Shown here in pieces: positions 26,929-35,321 of a DNA stretch of 64,000 nt. Source of the stretch: Aureimonas phyllosphaerae (lineage in GTDB: Bacteria > Pseudomonadota > Alphaproteobacteria > Rhizobiales > Rhizobiaceae); contig NZ_FOOA01000005.1 of assembly GCF_900113065.1 (NCBI RefSeq), positions 173,145 to 237,144 of the forward strand, in the 5' to 3' direction. The notes under the pieces are model-generated. The model did no database searches and was not told the DNA's origin. It saw nothing but the letters and a program-made list of their open reading frames with translations. The translations under genes and the position numbers were made by a program. Positions within the stretch are counted from its first letter, which is position 1, and the number at the start of each line of letters is the position of its first letter.

Positions 26929-28551
26929 ATGTCGCTTCCCAACGCACGCCTCGCTTCATCGCTCGCCGGAGCGGCGCTTGCGCTTCTGGCCGTCGGCGCC
27001 GGCCCTGCGGGCGCGCAGGGTGTGATCGCCCCGCCGTCCGAGGGGCAGCCGATCGCGCCGCAGCCGCCGACTGCCGCGACGATCGATCCGGCCGCACCGG
27101 GCGTGCCGGCCCAGCCGGGCTCCGCGCAGCCGCGCATGATCGGCCCGGCATCGGTCGCCGATCTCGCGGACCGCCTGCTCGGCGCCGTCGTCAACATCTC
27201 GACCTCGCAGAAGGTCGAGGGCGGGCCGCCGCGCGATGCCACGCCCCCGCTGACGGCGCCCGACGGTTCGCCGCTGCAGGACTTCTTCAACGACCTTCTC
27301 AACGGCAAGGAAGGCGACGGCGAAAACCGCGTCCAGTCGCTCGGCTCGGGCTTCGTGCTCGACCCGTCCGGCATCGTGGTGACCAACAACCATGTCATCG
27401 CCGATGCCGACGAGATCACGGTGAACTTCGCGGACGGGCGACAGCTCGACGCCACGGTGGTCGGCGTCGATCCGAAGACCGACCTCGCCGTCCTGAAAGT
27501 GGAATCGCCGACGCCGCTCGCGGCCGTCCGGTTCGGCAACAGCGACGCGGTGCGCATCGGCGACTGGGTGATGGCGATCGGCAATCCGTTCGGCCTCGGC
27601 GGCTCGGTCACGGTCGGCATCGTGTCGGCGCGCGGGCGCAACATCCAGGCCGGCCCCTACGACAACTTCATCCAGACGGACGCGGCCATCAATCGCGGCA
27701 ATTCCGGCGGCCCGCTGTTCGACATGTACGGCAATGTCATCGGCATCAACACGGCGATCATCTCGCCGACCGGCGGCTCGATCGGCATCGGCTTCGCGAT
27801 CCCCGCGCTGCTCGCCCAGAACGTCGTCGACCAGCTGCGCGAATACGGCGAGACGCGGCGCGGCTGGCTCGGCATCCGCCTCCAGGAGGTGACGGACGAG
27901 ATCGCCGAAGGCCTCGGCCTGCCCAACGCGCGCGGCGCCCTCGTCATGGGCATCATTCCCGAGGGGCCTGCCGACAACGGCCAGATCGAGATCGGCGACG
28001 TCGTCACCCGCTTCGACGGGCGCGAGATCGCGACCTCGCGCGACCTGCCGCGCATCGTCGCCGAGACGGAGATCGGAAAGACCGTGACGCTCGACATCCT
28101 GCGCAAGGAGAGCCTCGACGCGCCGGCGAAGCCGGTTTCGGTCCACGTGACGCTCGGCCGTCTCGAGGACGCCGACGAGACGGATGCCGGCGAGGACGAT
28201 ACGCCCGCCGACGCCGATGCCGCAGCGCCTGATGCGCCCGCAGCGCCCGCGCCGAACGCCACGCTCGGCCTTCAACTCTCCGACGCCAGCGACGAGTTAA
28301 AGAAGCGCTTCGATCTCGCCGACGACTTCACCGGTGTTCTCGTGACCGAGGTCGCGCCGAACTCGGCGGCCGGCGAGAAGGGCATCGAGCCCGGCACGGT
28401 GATCAAGGAGATCGGTCAGGAGGCGGTGAAGGATGCCGCCGACGCGCGCGAGAAGCTGACCAAGCTGAAGGCCGACGGCCGCCGCAACGCGCTCCTCCTT
28501 CTGGCCGATCGCGCCGGCGACCTGCGCTTCACCGTCGTGCCGATCGACTGA
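26929..28551 (+). CDS. degP: Do/DegP-family periplasmic serine protease
   Basis: An HtrA-type protease and chaperone of 540 residues. A signal peptide occupies residues 1-31 (cleavage near GPAGAQ). The trypsin-like domain has its triad in VTNNHVIA (His), PKTDLAVLK (Asp) and NRGNSGGPLF (Ser). Two PDZ domains follow (GWLGIRLQEVTDEIAEGL... and the C-terminal TLGLQLSDASDEL...), separated by an Asp/Ala/Pro-rich linker at about 420-445. GAGGAA lies 8 nt before the chosen ATG; an upstream in-frame ATG would bury the signal peptide. The linkage hflK-hflC-degP suggests shared duty in membrane-protein and envelope quality control. Confidence 0.95.
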   Translation: MSLPNARLASSLAGAALALLAVGAGPAGAQGVIAPPSEGQPIAPQPPTAATIDPAAPGVPAQPGSAQPRMIGPASVADLADRLLGAVVNISTSQKVEGGPPRDATPPLTAPDGSPLQDFFNDLLNGKEGDGENRVQSLGSGFVLDPSGIVVTNNHVIADADEITVNFADGRQLDATVVGVDPKTDLAVLKVESPTPLAAVRFGNSDAVRIGDWVMAIGNPFGLGGSVTVGIVSARGRNIQAGPYDNFIQTDAAINRGNSGGPLFDMYGNVIGINTAIISPTGGSIGIGFAIPALLAQNVVDQLREYGETRRGWLGIRLQEVTDEIAEGLGLPNARGALVMGIIPEGPADNGQIEIGDVVTRFDGREIATSRDLPRIVAETEIGKTVTLDILRKESLDAPAKPVSVHVTLGRLEDADETDAGEDDTPADADAAAPDAPAAPAPNATLGLQLSDASDELKKRFDLADDFTGVLVTEVAPNSAAGEKGIEPGTVIKEIGQEAVKDAADAREKLTKLKADGRRNALLLLADRAGDLRFTVVPID

Positions 28552-28616
28552 CGCGTTGTCCGACAGGTTCGGAGCGAACGCGCCGCGGCGACCCTCCGTG
28601 GGGGGATGGCGACCGT

Positions 28617-29198
28617 TTAACCCGGTCGTGAAGCGCTCCCGTGCTGGGTCTCGCGCCAGTCTTCGGCCGTGAGCCCGTAGAGGCTGTGGCGGACGAGATG
28701 CGGATGGGTGGCGGTCGAGACCTTCGGATGGTCGAACGTGCCGCGAAGGGTCATGCCGAGCCGCAACATCACCTTCTCGGAGGAGCGGTTCTCGACGACG
28801 CACTGCGCGACGATGTCGGGCAGGCGCAGGACGTCGAAGCCATGGGCAAGGCAGGCCCTCGCGCCCTCCGAGGCGTAGCCCTGGCCCTCCGCGTCCGGGA
28901 CGAGGCGCCAGCCGATCTGGACGGTCGGCGCAAAACGGTAGGCATCCTCCGTGATCGGCGCGAGGCCGATCGTGCCGATCACCGCTCCGTCCCGGCGGCG
29001 CTCGGCCGCGAGGAACGACACGCCGTTGTCGTCGAGGCCCGCGTTCCAGCGGTCCATCGTCGCGTCGGCTTCCTCGCGGCTCAGACGCTTGTCGAAGAAG
29101 CGCATGATCACGGGATCGCTGTTGAGGGCATGAAAGATCGGCCGATCCGCTTCGCGCCAGCGGCGCAGCGTGAGGCGTTCGGTCTGGAGCCCGTCCAT
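28617..29198 (-). CDS. GNAT-family N-acetyltransferase (RimJ-like)
   Basis: A 193-residue acetyl-CoA-dependent acetyltransferase. Motifs: LQTERLTLRRWREADRPIFH at the N terminus (RimJ/RimL subgroup), IGWRLVPDAEGQGYASEGAR with the acetyl-CoA pyrophosphate loop Q-x-x-G-x-A near residue 110, and CVVENRSSEKVMLRLGM. This pattern acetylates protein N termini or small amines; the substrate here is unknown. Its ATG overlaps the serB stop by one base (TGATG), so it is coupled to serB as the second gene of that operon. Confidence 0.88.
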   Translation of the reverse strand: MDGLQTERLTLRRWREADRPIFHALNSDPVIMRFFDKRLSREEADATMDRWNAGLDDNGVSFLAAERRRDGAVIGTIGLAPITEDAYRFAPTVQIGWRLVPDAEGQGYASEGARACLAHGFDVLRLPDIVAQCVVENRSSEKVMLRLGMTLRGTFDHPKVSTATHPHLVRHSLYGLTAEDWRETQHGSASRPG

Positions 29199-30079
29199 CA
29201 GTCGACGAACTCGCTGGCGCGGTAGCCCTGGAGGAAGAGAAGGGCCGTCAGGTCGCCGTGGTCGATCCGAAGCGGGGCGCGCGCCGCGACCGCCGGCTTG
29301 GCATGGATCGCGACGCCGGTGCCGGCGGCCAGGATCATCGGCAGGTCGTTCGCCCCGTCGCCGACCGCGATCGCGTCCGCCGGCGTCGTGCCGAGCCGGG
29401 CCGCGATGTCCTGCAGCGCGGCAAGCTTGGCTTCGGCGCCGAGGATCGGCTCCGCCACGGTGCCGCTCAGCCTATCGCCGGAGACGTCGAGGATGTTGGC
29501 ACGATTCTCGGCAAATCCAAGGCGCTCGGCGATGACCGAAGTGAACGCGGTGAAGCCGCCGGAGACAAGCGCCGTGTGGGCGCCGTTGCGGTTCATCGTA
29601 CGCACCAGCGTCGCGCCGCCCTCGGCCAGCGTGACGTGGTTGGAGATGACGTCGGCGATGGTGGCGACGGGCAGGTCCTTCAGGAGTGCCACGCGCTCGC
29701 GCAGCGCCGGCTCGAACGCGATCTCGCCGTTCATCGCGCGCGCCGTGATGGCGGCGACCTGATCCTTGATCCCGATCGCGGCAGCCAACTCGTCGATGCA
29801 TTCCTGGTTGATCATCGTGGAATCCATGTCGGCCAGGAGAATCCGCTTGCGGCGCCCCGCCTGCTCCTGCACCACGCAATCGACGCCCTCGTCGAGCGCG
29901 AGGCGCCGGAGCCGCTCCTGCGCAGTGGGGCTCAGCGGTTCGGCGGTGACGAGGTCGCAGGCGACGTCGGCCTCCAGCCAGTGGATGTCCGCCTCGCCGA
30001 TCTCGCCGGCGGCGGTCTCTGCCAGTGTGCGCGACACGCGCGGATCCCGCCGCGCCGACAGGAGGGTGACGACAAACAT
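29198..30079 (-). CDS. serB: Phosphoserine phosphatase SerB
   Basis: A HAD-superfamily enzyme of 293 residues performing the last step of serine biosynthesis. An ACT-like N-terminal part (residues 1-80) precedes HAD motif I LLADMDSTMINQECIDE (Asp nucleophile near residue 85), motif II in VSGGFTAFT, and motif III/IV VGDGANDLPMILAAG. Length and layout match alphaproteobacterial SerB. It is divergent from miaA with only 21 bp between start codons and no clear ribosome site on either side, which leaves almost no room for separate 5' UTRs. Confidence 0.94.
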   Translation of the reverse strand: MFVVTLLSARRDPRVSRTLAETAAGEIGEADIHWLEADVACDLVTAEPLSPTAQERLRRLALDEGVDCVVQEQAGRRKRILLADMDSTMINQECIDELAAAIGIKDQVAAITARAMNGEIAFEPALRERVALLKDLPVATIADVISNHVTLAEGGATLVRTMNRNGAHTALVSGGFTAFTSVIAERLGFAENRANILDVSGDRLSGTVAEPILGAEAKLAALQDIAARLGTTPADAIAVGDGANDLPMILAAGTGVAIHAKPAVAARAPLRIDHGDLTALLFLQGYRASEFVD

Positions 30080-30100
30080 GGAAGCGGCGACCTGACGCAA

Positions 30101-31009
30101 ATGGAGAAACCGAAGGCGATCCTGATAGCGGGGCCCACCGCGAGCGGCAAGTCGGCGCTGGCGCTCCGGCTGGCGCGCGCTGTCGGCGGCGTCGTCGTCA
30201 ACGCCGATTCGATGCAGGTCTATGACGGGCTGCGCATTCTGAGCGCCCGGCCGGGCGCAGCCGAGATGGAGGGCGTCGAGCACCGCCTCTACGGTCATGT
30301 CGATCCTGCCGCGCCCTATTCCGCCGGCCATTGGCTGCGCGAAATGACACCGCTCCTCAAGGAACTCGGCGTCCGCGGTCTCGTGCCCGTCATCTGCGGC
30401 GGCACCGGGCTCTACTTCAAGGCACTGCTCGGCGGCTTCGACGACCTGCCGCCCGTGCCGGACGTGATCCGGGACCACTGGCGCACGCGCGGCGCCAGCG
30501 AGGCCCCGGACGTTCTGCACCGCGAGCTCGCCGCGCGCGACCCGGAGGCTGCGCGCGCGATCCGCCCGAGCGACCCCACGCGCATCGTGCGCGCGCTCGA
30601 ACTCAACGAGGCGACGGGCCAGCCGCTCGCAGCGCTCCGTCGCAATGCGGGGCAACCCCTTCTCGGCGCAGAGGGCTTGGTGAAGCTCGTCGTCGCACCC
30701 GACCGCGCGGTGCTGCGCGCCCGCATCGCCGATCGCTTCGACGCGATGCTGGAGGACGGCGCCATGGCCGAAGCGCTGGCGTTCCGGGCGCGGGGGCCGG
30801 ACGCGGTGCAGGGTCTCGCCGCGCAGGCGATTGGCCTTCGCGAACTCCTCGATCACGCCGACGGGCGCCTGCCCGCCGCGCTCGCGCGCGAGCGCGCGGT
30901 CACCCGTACCCGGCAATATGCCAAGCGGCAGGAAACCTGGTTCCGCAACCAGTTTGGCCTGGACTGGCATCGGCTGGAGGACCCGCGCCGCTACAACCTG
31001 GGAGCCTGA
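30101..31009 (+). CDS. miaA: tRNA dimethylallyltransferase MiaA
   Basis: Adds dimethylallyl to A37 of tRNAs reading UNN codons; 302 residues. P-loop AGPTASGKSALAL (about residue 11) is followed by VNADSMQVYDGLRI, the substrate loop GGTGLYFKALL, and the C-terminal RTRQYAKRQETWFRNQF. The ATG is the first possible start of the conserved N terminus and has no good Shine-Dalgarno; with serB starting 21 bp away the mRNA may be leaderless. The downstream DUF1206 gene starts 53 nt after the stop with its own ribosome site. Confidence 0.95.
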   Translation: MEKPKAILIAGPTASGKSALALRLARAVGGVVVNADSMQVYDGLRILSARPGAAEMEGVEHRLYGHVDPAAPYSAGHWLREMTPLLKELGVRGLVPVICGGTGLYFKALLGGFDDLPPVPDVIRDHWRTRGASEAPDVLHRELAARDPEAARAIRPSDPTRIVRALELNEATGQPLAALRRNAGQPLLGAEGLVKLVVAPDRAVLRARIADRFDAMLEDGAMAEALAFRARGPDAVQGLAAQAIGLRELLDHADGRLPAALARERAVTRTRQYAKRQETWFRNQFGLDWHRLEDPRRYNLGA

Positions 31010-31062
31010 TGCGGGAACCGGCGGAGCACGAGGTCGTTACCAGCCCCACAAGGAGTGCAGCC

Positions 31063-31902
31063 ATGTCGACCAGCCTTCCCATGCGCGACCATCGCGACGC
31101 CATCGAGAAGGGCGCGCGGCTCGGCTATCTCGCACGGGCAGCCGTGTTCATCGTGATCGGCACCTTCGCGTTCCGCACGGCCTTTGCGACCGGCGGCGGC
31201 ACCTTGAGCGAGGAGGATGCGATCAGCCGCATCGTCGCCTCGCCGCTCGGCGGGGTCCTCCTGGTGCTCCTCGCCGTCGCGCTTCCCTGCTTCTCGCTCT
31301 GGCGCTTCGTTCAGGCCATCTTCGATGCCGACGGTTACGGAACGGGTGCGAAGGGCATCGCAACGCGCATCGGCCGTTTCGTCTCCGGCCTCACCTACCT
31401 CTTCCTGTCGTTCTATGCGGCCTCGCTCCTGTTCGGCCTGTCGACGGGTGGGGGCGAGGGCGGCGGGCTTCTCAACCAGTGGGCGCCGCTGTTCGGACCC
31501 TGGTTCACCGTCCCCGCCGGGATCGTGATGCTCGGCGTTGCCGGCAGCCAGGCGAAGAAGGCCTGGAGCGGGTCGTTCCTCCGGTTCCTCAGCCTGCCGC
31601 CGGCCCATGCCCGCTGGATGACGGCCTTGTGCCGCTTCGGCATCGCGGCGCGCTCTCTGGTGTTCGCGGCGCTCGCCTTCCTCTTCTTCACCGGCGCCTC
31701 GCGCTGGTCGCCCGACCACATGCCGGGGCTGGAGGATGCGCTCGTCGCCATCGGTTCGTGGCCCTACGGCTGGCTGCTCCTGTCGGGGACGGGGCTCGGT
31801 CTCGTCGCCTTCGGCGCCTATGCGCTGATCCTCTCGCGCTACGGCCACATCCGCTCCCCGGATCTCGATCCGACCGACGCCTTGAAGCGCATGGGCGCGT
31901 GA
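31063..31902 (+). CDS. DUF1206 integral membrane protein
   Basis: A 279-residue protein with six predicted transmembrane helices arranged as three two-helix DUF1206 repeats (each with a small-residue-rich G-x-x-A-R-A-x-V/L-F start, e.g. GARLGYLARAAVFIVIG and CRFGIAARSLVFAALAF). The family has no known biochemical activity. The start is the ATG after AAGGAG with 7 nt spacing; an upstream in-frame ATG at 31009 lacks one. The ilv leader promoter follows after 23 bp. Confidence 0.85.
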   Translation: MSTSLPMRDHRDAIEKGARLGYLARAAVFIVIGTFAFRTAFATGGGTLSEEDAISRIVASPLGGVLLVLLAVALPCFSLWRFVQAIFDADGYGTGAKGIATRIGRFVSGLTYLFLSFYAASLLFGLSTGGGEGGGLLNQWAPLFGPWFTVPAGIVMLGVAGSQAKKAWSGSFLRFLSLPPAHARWMTALCRFGIAARSLVFAALAFLFFTGASRWSPDHMPGLEDALVAIGSWPYGWLLLSGTGLGLVAFGAYALILSRYGHIRSPDLDPTDALKRMGA

Positions 31903-31925
31903 GGCGAAAAAGAGTTCCGCGGCGC

Positions 31926-31954
31926 TTGACGCTTGTGTGAACGCTCCTTAAGGT
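31926..31954 (+). promoter_or_regulatory. Sigma-70-type promoter of the ilvIH leader
   Basis: TTGACG (31926-31931), a 17-bp spacer and TAAGGT (31949-31954). A start 7 bp later would fall at about 31961, two bases before the leader-peptide ATG, giving a nearly leaderless transcript. Confidence 0.6.
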
Positions 31955-31962
31955 TCCGCCTC

Positions 31963-32016
31963 ATGCAGACGATCACGCTCATTCTCGTAGCCATGCGCAC
32001 ACGCGAGGCGGTCTAA
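31963..32016 (+). CDS. ilv leader peptide (attenuation peptide)
   Basis: A 17-residue reading frame, MQTITLILVAMRTREAV, in which Ile, Leu, Ile, Leu and Val occur within positions 4-9. It lies between the promoter and the intrinsic terminator upstream of ilvI, the layout of branched-chain amino-acid attenuators. When charged Ile/Leu/Val-tRNAs are short, a ribosome would stall on codons 4-9 and favour read-through into ilvI. AAGG lies 9 nt before the ATG if the transcript extends that far. If transcription starts at about 31961 the peptide is translated leaderless, as is known for the Sinorhizobium trp leader. Too short for standard gene finders. Confidence 0.8.
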   Translation: MQTITLILVAMRTREAV

Positions 32017-32074
32017 CGACCGTCCGGCTCCTGCCACGTGTGCGCATCCCAAGGCCCCTCGAAGGGCCTTTTTT
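31993..32074 (+). terminator. Attenuator structure of the ilvIH operon
   Basis: The intrinsic terminator is AAGGCCC - CTCGAA - GGGCCTT then TTTT (32051-32074). Upstream, ATGCGCACACG inside the leader peptide (31993-32003) is the exact 11-nt complement of CGTGTGCGCAT (32037-32047). That long stem encloses a small hairpin CGGTC-TAAC-GACCG at the leader stop codon. Ribosome position on the leader would decide whether the 11-bp stem forms. The exact antiterminator pairing could not be settled by eye. Confidence 0.8.
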
Positions 32075-32144
32075 ATTGCCTGGATTTTCCGAAAAACGCG
32101 CCGCAGCCCCGACAAGCCGGCACCCAACACAAGCAGGCCGAGCC

Positions 32145-33938
32145 ATGAACCAGATGACGATCGAGACCACCGTCCGCCAGATGACCGGAGCCCAGATGGT
32201 GGTTCAGGCGATGAAGGACCACGGCGTCGAGCATCTCTTCGGCTATCCCGGCGGCGCGGTCCTTCCGATCTACGACGCGCTGTTCCAGCAGTCCGACGTC
32301 AAGCACATCCTGGTCCGCCACGAGCAGGGCGCCGGCCATGCGGCCGAGGGCTATGCCCGCTCCACCGGCAAGCCGGGCGTTATGCTGGTGACCTCGGGCC
32401 CCGGCGCGACCAACGCGGTGACGCCGCTGCAGGACGCGCTGATGGACTCCATCCCGCTCGTCTGCATCACCGGACAGGTCCCGACGACGCTGATCGGCTC
32501 CGACGCGTTCCAGGAATGCGACACGGTCGGCATCACGCGCCCCTGCACCAAGCACAACTGGCTGGTGAAGAGCGTCGAGGACCTCGCCGAGATCCTGCAC
32601 GAGGCCTTCCACGTCGCGACGTCGGGCCGGCCTGGCCCGGTCGTCGTCGATATCCCGAAGGACGTCCAGTTCGCGACCGGCACCTACACGCCGCCCTCGC
32701 TCTCGCGCGCCACGCAGCGCTATCAGCCGAAGCTCGACGCCGATCTCGGCCGTATCCGCGCGGCCGTCGAGCTGATGAAGAGTGCCAAGCGCCCGATCCT
32801 CTACACCGGCGGCGGCGTCATCAATTCGGGGCCCGAGGCGTCGAAGCTCCTGCGCGAGCTCGTCGCGATGACCGGCTTCCCGATCACCTCGACCCTGATG
32901 GGCCTCGGCGCCTACCCGGCGAGCGGTGAGAACTGGCTCGGCATGCTCGGCATGCACGGCACCTACGAGGCCAATCTCGCCATGCACGGCTGCGACGTGA
33001 TGGTGTGCATCGGCGCGCGCTTCGACGACCGGATCACCGGCCGCCTCGACGCCTTCTCGCCAGGATCGAAGAAGATCCACATCGACATCGACCCCTCGTC
33101 GATCAACAAGAACGTGCGCGTCGACCTGCCGATCATCGGCGACGTCGCCCATGTGCTGGAGGCGATGATCGGCGTCTGGCGCGAGACGGGCGACATGCTC
33201 GATCGCGAAGCGCTGTCCGAGTGGAAGGGCAAGATCGCCGGCTGGAAGGCGCGCAACTGCCTGAGCTACCGCCAGGAAGGCGACCTCATCCTGCCGCAGC
33301 ACGCGGTCAAGCGTCTCTACGAGCTGACGAAGGACCGCAAGACCTTCATCACCACGGAGGTCGGCCAGCATCAGATGTGGGCCGCGCAATTCTACGGCTT
33401 CGAGGAACCCAACCGCTGGATGACCTCGGGGGGCCTCGGCACCATGGGCTACGGCCTGCCGGCGGCCGTCGGCGTCCAGATCGCGCACCCGGATGCGCTC
33501 GTCATCGACATCGCGGGCGACGCCTCGATCCAGATGATGACGCAGGAGCTCTCGACCGCCGTTCAGCATGGCGCGCCCGTCAAGGTGTTCATCCTGAACA
33601 ACCAGTACATGGGCATGGTGCGCCAGTGGCAGCAGCTCTTGCACGGCAACCGCCTGTCGAACAGCTATTCCGAGGCGATGCCGGACTTCGTCAAGCTCGC
33701 CGAAGCCTATGGCGGCACGGGCATCCGCATCGAGAAGGCGGATGATCTCGACGCCGGCATCCGGGCGATGATCGACACCGACGGTCCGGTGATCGTCGAC
33801 TGCTGCGTCGCCAACCTTACCAACTGCTTCCCGATGATCCCGTCCGGCAAGGCGCACAACGAGATCCTGCTGCCCGACGAAGCGAGCGACGACGCGGTGG
33901 CCAACGCGATCGACGCCAAGGGCAAGGCGCTGGTGTAA
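32145..33938 (+). CDS. ilvI: Acetolactate synthase large (catalytic) subunit
   Basis: A ThDP enzyme of 597 residues making acetolactate or acetohydroxybutyrate, the first common step of Val/Leu/Ile synthesis. The catalytic Glu is in VRHEQGAGHAAEGYAR (about residue 62), the FAD region is central, and the ThDP/Mg site is IDIAGDASIQMMTQELSTA near 460 with the following NNQYMGMVRQWQ. Starts at 32145 or 32154 are both possible; neither has a strong ribosome site. It lies 70 nt after the attenuator terminator and is followed by ilvH after a perfect intergenic hairpin. Confidence 0.95.
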   Translation: MNQMTIETTVRQMTGAQMVVQAMKDHGVEHLFGYPGGAVLPIYDALFQQSDVKHILVRHEQGAGHAAEGYARSTGKPGVMLVTSGPGATNAVTPLQDALMDSIPLVCITGQVPTTLIGSDAFQECDTVGITRPCTKHNWLVKSVEDLAEILHEAFHVATSGRPGPVVVDIPKDVQFATGTYTPPSLSRATQRYQPKLDADLGRIRAAVELMKSAKRPILYTGGGVINSGPEASKLLRELVAMTGFPITSTLMGLGAYPASGENWLGMLGMHGTYEANLAMHGCDVMVCIGARFDDRITGRLDAFSPGSKKIHIDIDPSSINKNVRVDLPIIGDVAHVLEAMIGVWRETGDMLDREALSEWKGKIAGWKARNCLSYRQEGDLILPQHAVKRLYELTKDRKTFITTEVGQHQMWAAQFYGFEEPNRWMTSGGLGTMGYGLPAAVGVQIAHPDALVIDIAGDASIQMMTQELSTAVQHGAPVKVFILNNQYMGMVRQWQQLLHGNRLSNSYSEAMPDFVKLAEAYGGTGIRIEKADDLDAGIRAMIDTDGPVIVDCCVANLTNCFPMIPSGKAHNEILLPDEASDDAVANAIDAKGKALV

Positions 33939-33945
33939 GCGCAAC

Positions 33946-33967
33946 CGGCGGGGCATAAGCCCCGCCG
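33946..33967 (+). repeat. Perfect intercistronic hairpin between ilvI and ilvH
   Basis: A 9-bp perfect stem CGGCGGGGC with loop ATAA and GCCCCGCCG, without a U-tract. It may protect the upstream mRNA end or tune the ratio of the two subunits rather than terminate. Confidence 0.6.
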
Positions 33968-34009
33968 ATCCCATCACGACTGCCGCGCCGACTTCTCCGG
34001 GAAAGACCC

Positions 34010-34591
34010 ATGAACCTTCCGCTTCAGCCGCCCGCCTCCGCCTACTTCATCACCGACGACAAGCCGCCGGTCGTCTCGCGCACCCTGTCGATCGTGGTGG
34101 ACAACGAGCCGGGCGTGCTGGCGCGGGTGATCGGCCTGTTCTCGGGCCGCGGCTACAATATCGAGAGCCTGACGGTCTCCGAGACCGACCACAACAAGCA
34201 CCTGTCGCGCATCACCGTGGTGACGCGCGGCGCGCCGGGGGTCATCGAGCAGGTGAAGAGCCAGCTCGACCGCATCGTGCCGGTGCACCGCGTCGTCGAT
34301 CTCACCAAGACCGCGACGGGGCAGGGCGAGGACGGGCCGATCGAGCGCGAGCTCGCGCTGGTCAAGGTGGCGGGTGCGGGCGACGACCGCGTCGAGGCGC
34401 TGCGCCTTGCCGACGTGTTCCGCGCCAAGGTGGTGGACAGCACCACCGACCATTTCGTCTTCGAGATCACCGGCAAGACCTCGAAGATCGAGAAGTTCAT
34501 CCAGATCATGGCGCCGCTCGGCCTCGTCGAGGTCTGCCGCACGGGCGTCGCCGCGATGAGCCGCGGCAAGGATCCGATCATCGAGGGCTGA
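34010..34591 (+). CDS. ilvH: Acetolactate synthase small (regulatory) subunit
   Basis: A 193-residue subunit that activates the large subunit and confers valine feedback inhibition. The N-terminal ACT domain reads RTLSIVVDNEPGVLARVIGL and FSGRGYNIESLTVSETDH; the C-terminal domain starts near 95 (ERELALVKVAG). The first 25 residues are an extra Pro-rich leader compared with E. coli IlvH. A GGGAAAGACCC ribosome region precedes the ATG. After the gene a CGCCCGG/CCGGGCG hairpin (34627-34647) could weakly terminate. Confidence 0.95.
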   Translation: MNLPLQPPASAYFITDDKPPVVSRTLSIVVDNEPGVLARVIGLFSGRGYNIESLTVSETDHNKHLSRITVVTRGAPGVIEQVKSQLDRIVPVHRVVDLTKTATGQGEDGPIERELALVKVAGAGDDRVEALRLADVFRAKVVDSTTDHFVFEITGKTSKIEKFIQIMAPLGLVEVCRTGVAAMSRGKDPIIEG

Positions 34592-34684
34592 GCGGCTTCG
34601 AGCCCGCCGGACCGTCCTTCCTGCGCCGCCCGGCCTGCCGCCGGGCGCGATCCCTTGCGCCCATCACCAACCGGATGCCCGACG

Positions 34685-35281
34685 ATGTCGACCGATGTCC
34701 TTCTCGCGCTCACCACCTTTGCCGTGGTCTCCTCGCTGACGCCGGGACCCAACAACCTGATGCTGATGACGTCGGGCGTGAACTTCGGCTTCCGGCGCAC
34801 GATCCCGCACATGCTGGGGATCGAGCTCGGCTTCGGGCTCCTGCTTCTGGCGGTGGGCGCGGGGCTCGGCGCGCTCCTTCATTCCGCGCCCGGCCTGCAG
34901 CTCGCCATGAAGATCGCGAGCGCGGCCTATCTCCTGTGGCTGTCCTGGAAGATCGCCTTCTCCAAGGCCTCGATGGGCTCGGGCGCCCGCGCGGAGAAGC
35001 CGATCACCTTCGGCCAGGCCGCTCTGTTCCAGGTCGTCAACCCGAAGGGCTGGGCGATGGCGCTGGTCGCCATGGGCGCCTATGTCAGCGCCGACGCGCC
35101 GATCCTCTCCATGCTGGTCGTGGTGGCGGCATTCCTTCTCGTCGGCATCCCGACCGCCGTGATCTGGACGGGGTTCGGCATGGCTTTGCGAAACTTCCTC
35201 GCCGATCCCCGGCGCCTGCGCGCCTTCAATCTCGTGATGGGCCTCGCGCTCGTGGCGACGCTCTGGCCGCTCCTGCGCTGA
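34685..35281 (+). CDS. LysE/RhtB-family amino-acid exporter
   Basis: A 198-residue transporter with five to six membrane helices. The family signature SSLTPGPNNLMLMTSGVNFGFRRT lies at residues about 17-40, and the conserved second half includes FQVVNPKGWAMAL. These proteins export amino acids such as threonine, homoserine, lysine or branched-chain residues; the substrate is not readable from sequence, though the position behind ilvIH makes branched-chain or related amino acids worth considering (inference). The ATG start giving MSTDVLLALTTFAVVS is the usual N terminus. Confidence 0.9.
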   Translation: MSTDVLLALTTFAVVSSLTPGPNNLMLMTSGVNFGFRRTIPHMLGIELGFGLLLLAVGAGLGALLHSAPGLQLAMKIASAAYLLWLSWKIAFSKASMGSGARAEKPITFGQAALFQVVNPKGWAMALVAMGAYVSADAPILSMLVVVAAFLLVGIPTAVIWTGFGMALRNFLADPRRLRAFNLVMGLALVATLWPLLR

Positions 35282-35321
35282 CGGCTTGCCGCGAGGGCCG
35301 ATTTCTGCGACGCCGAGCCCC

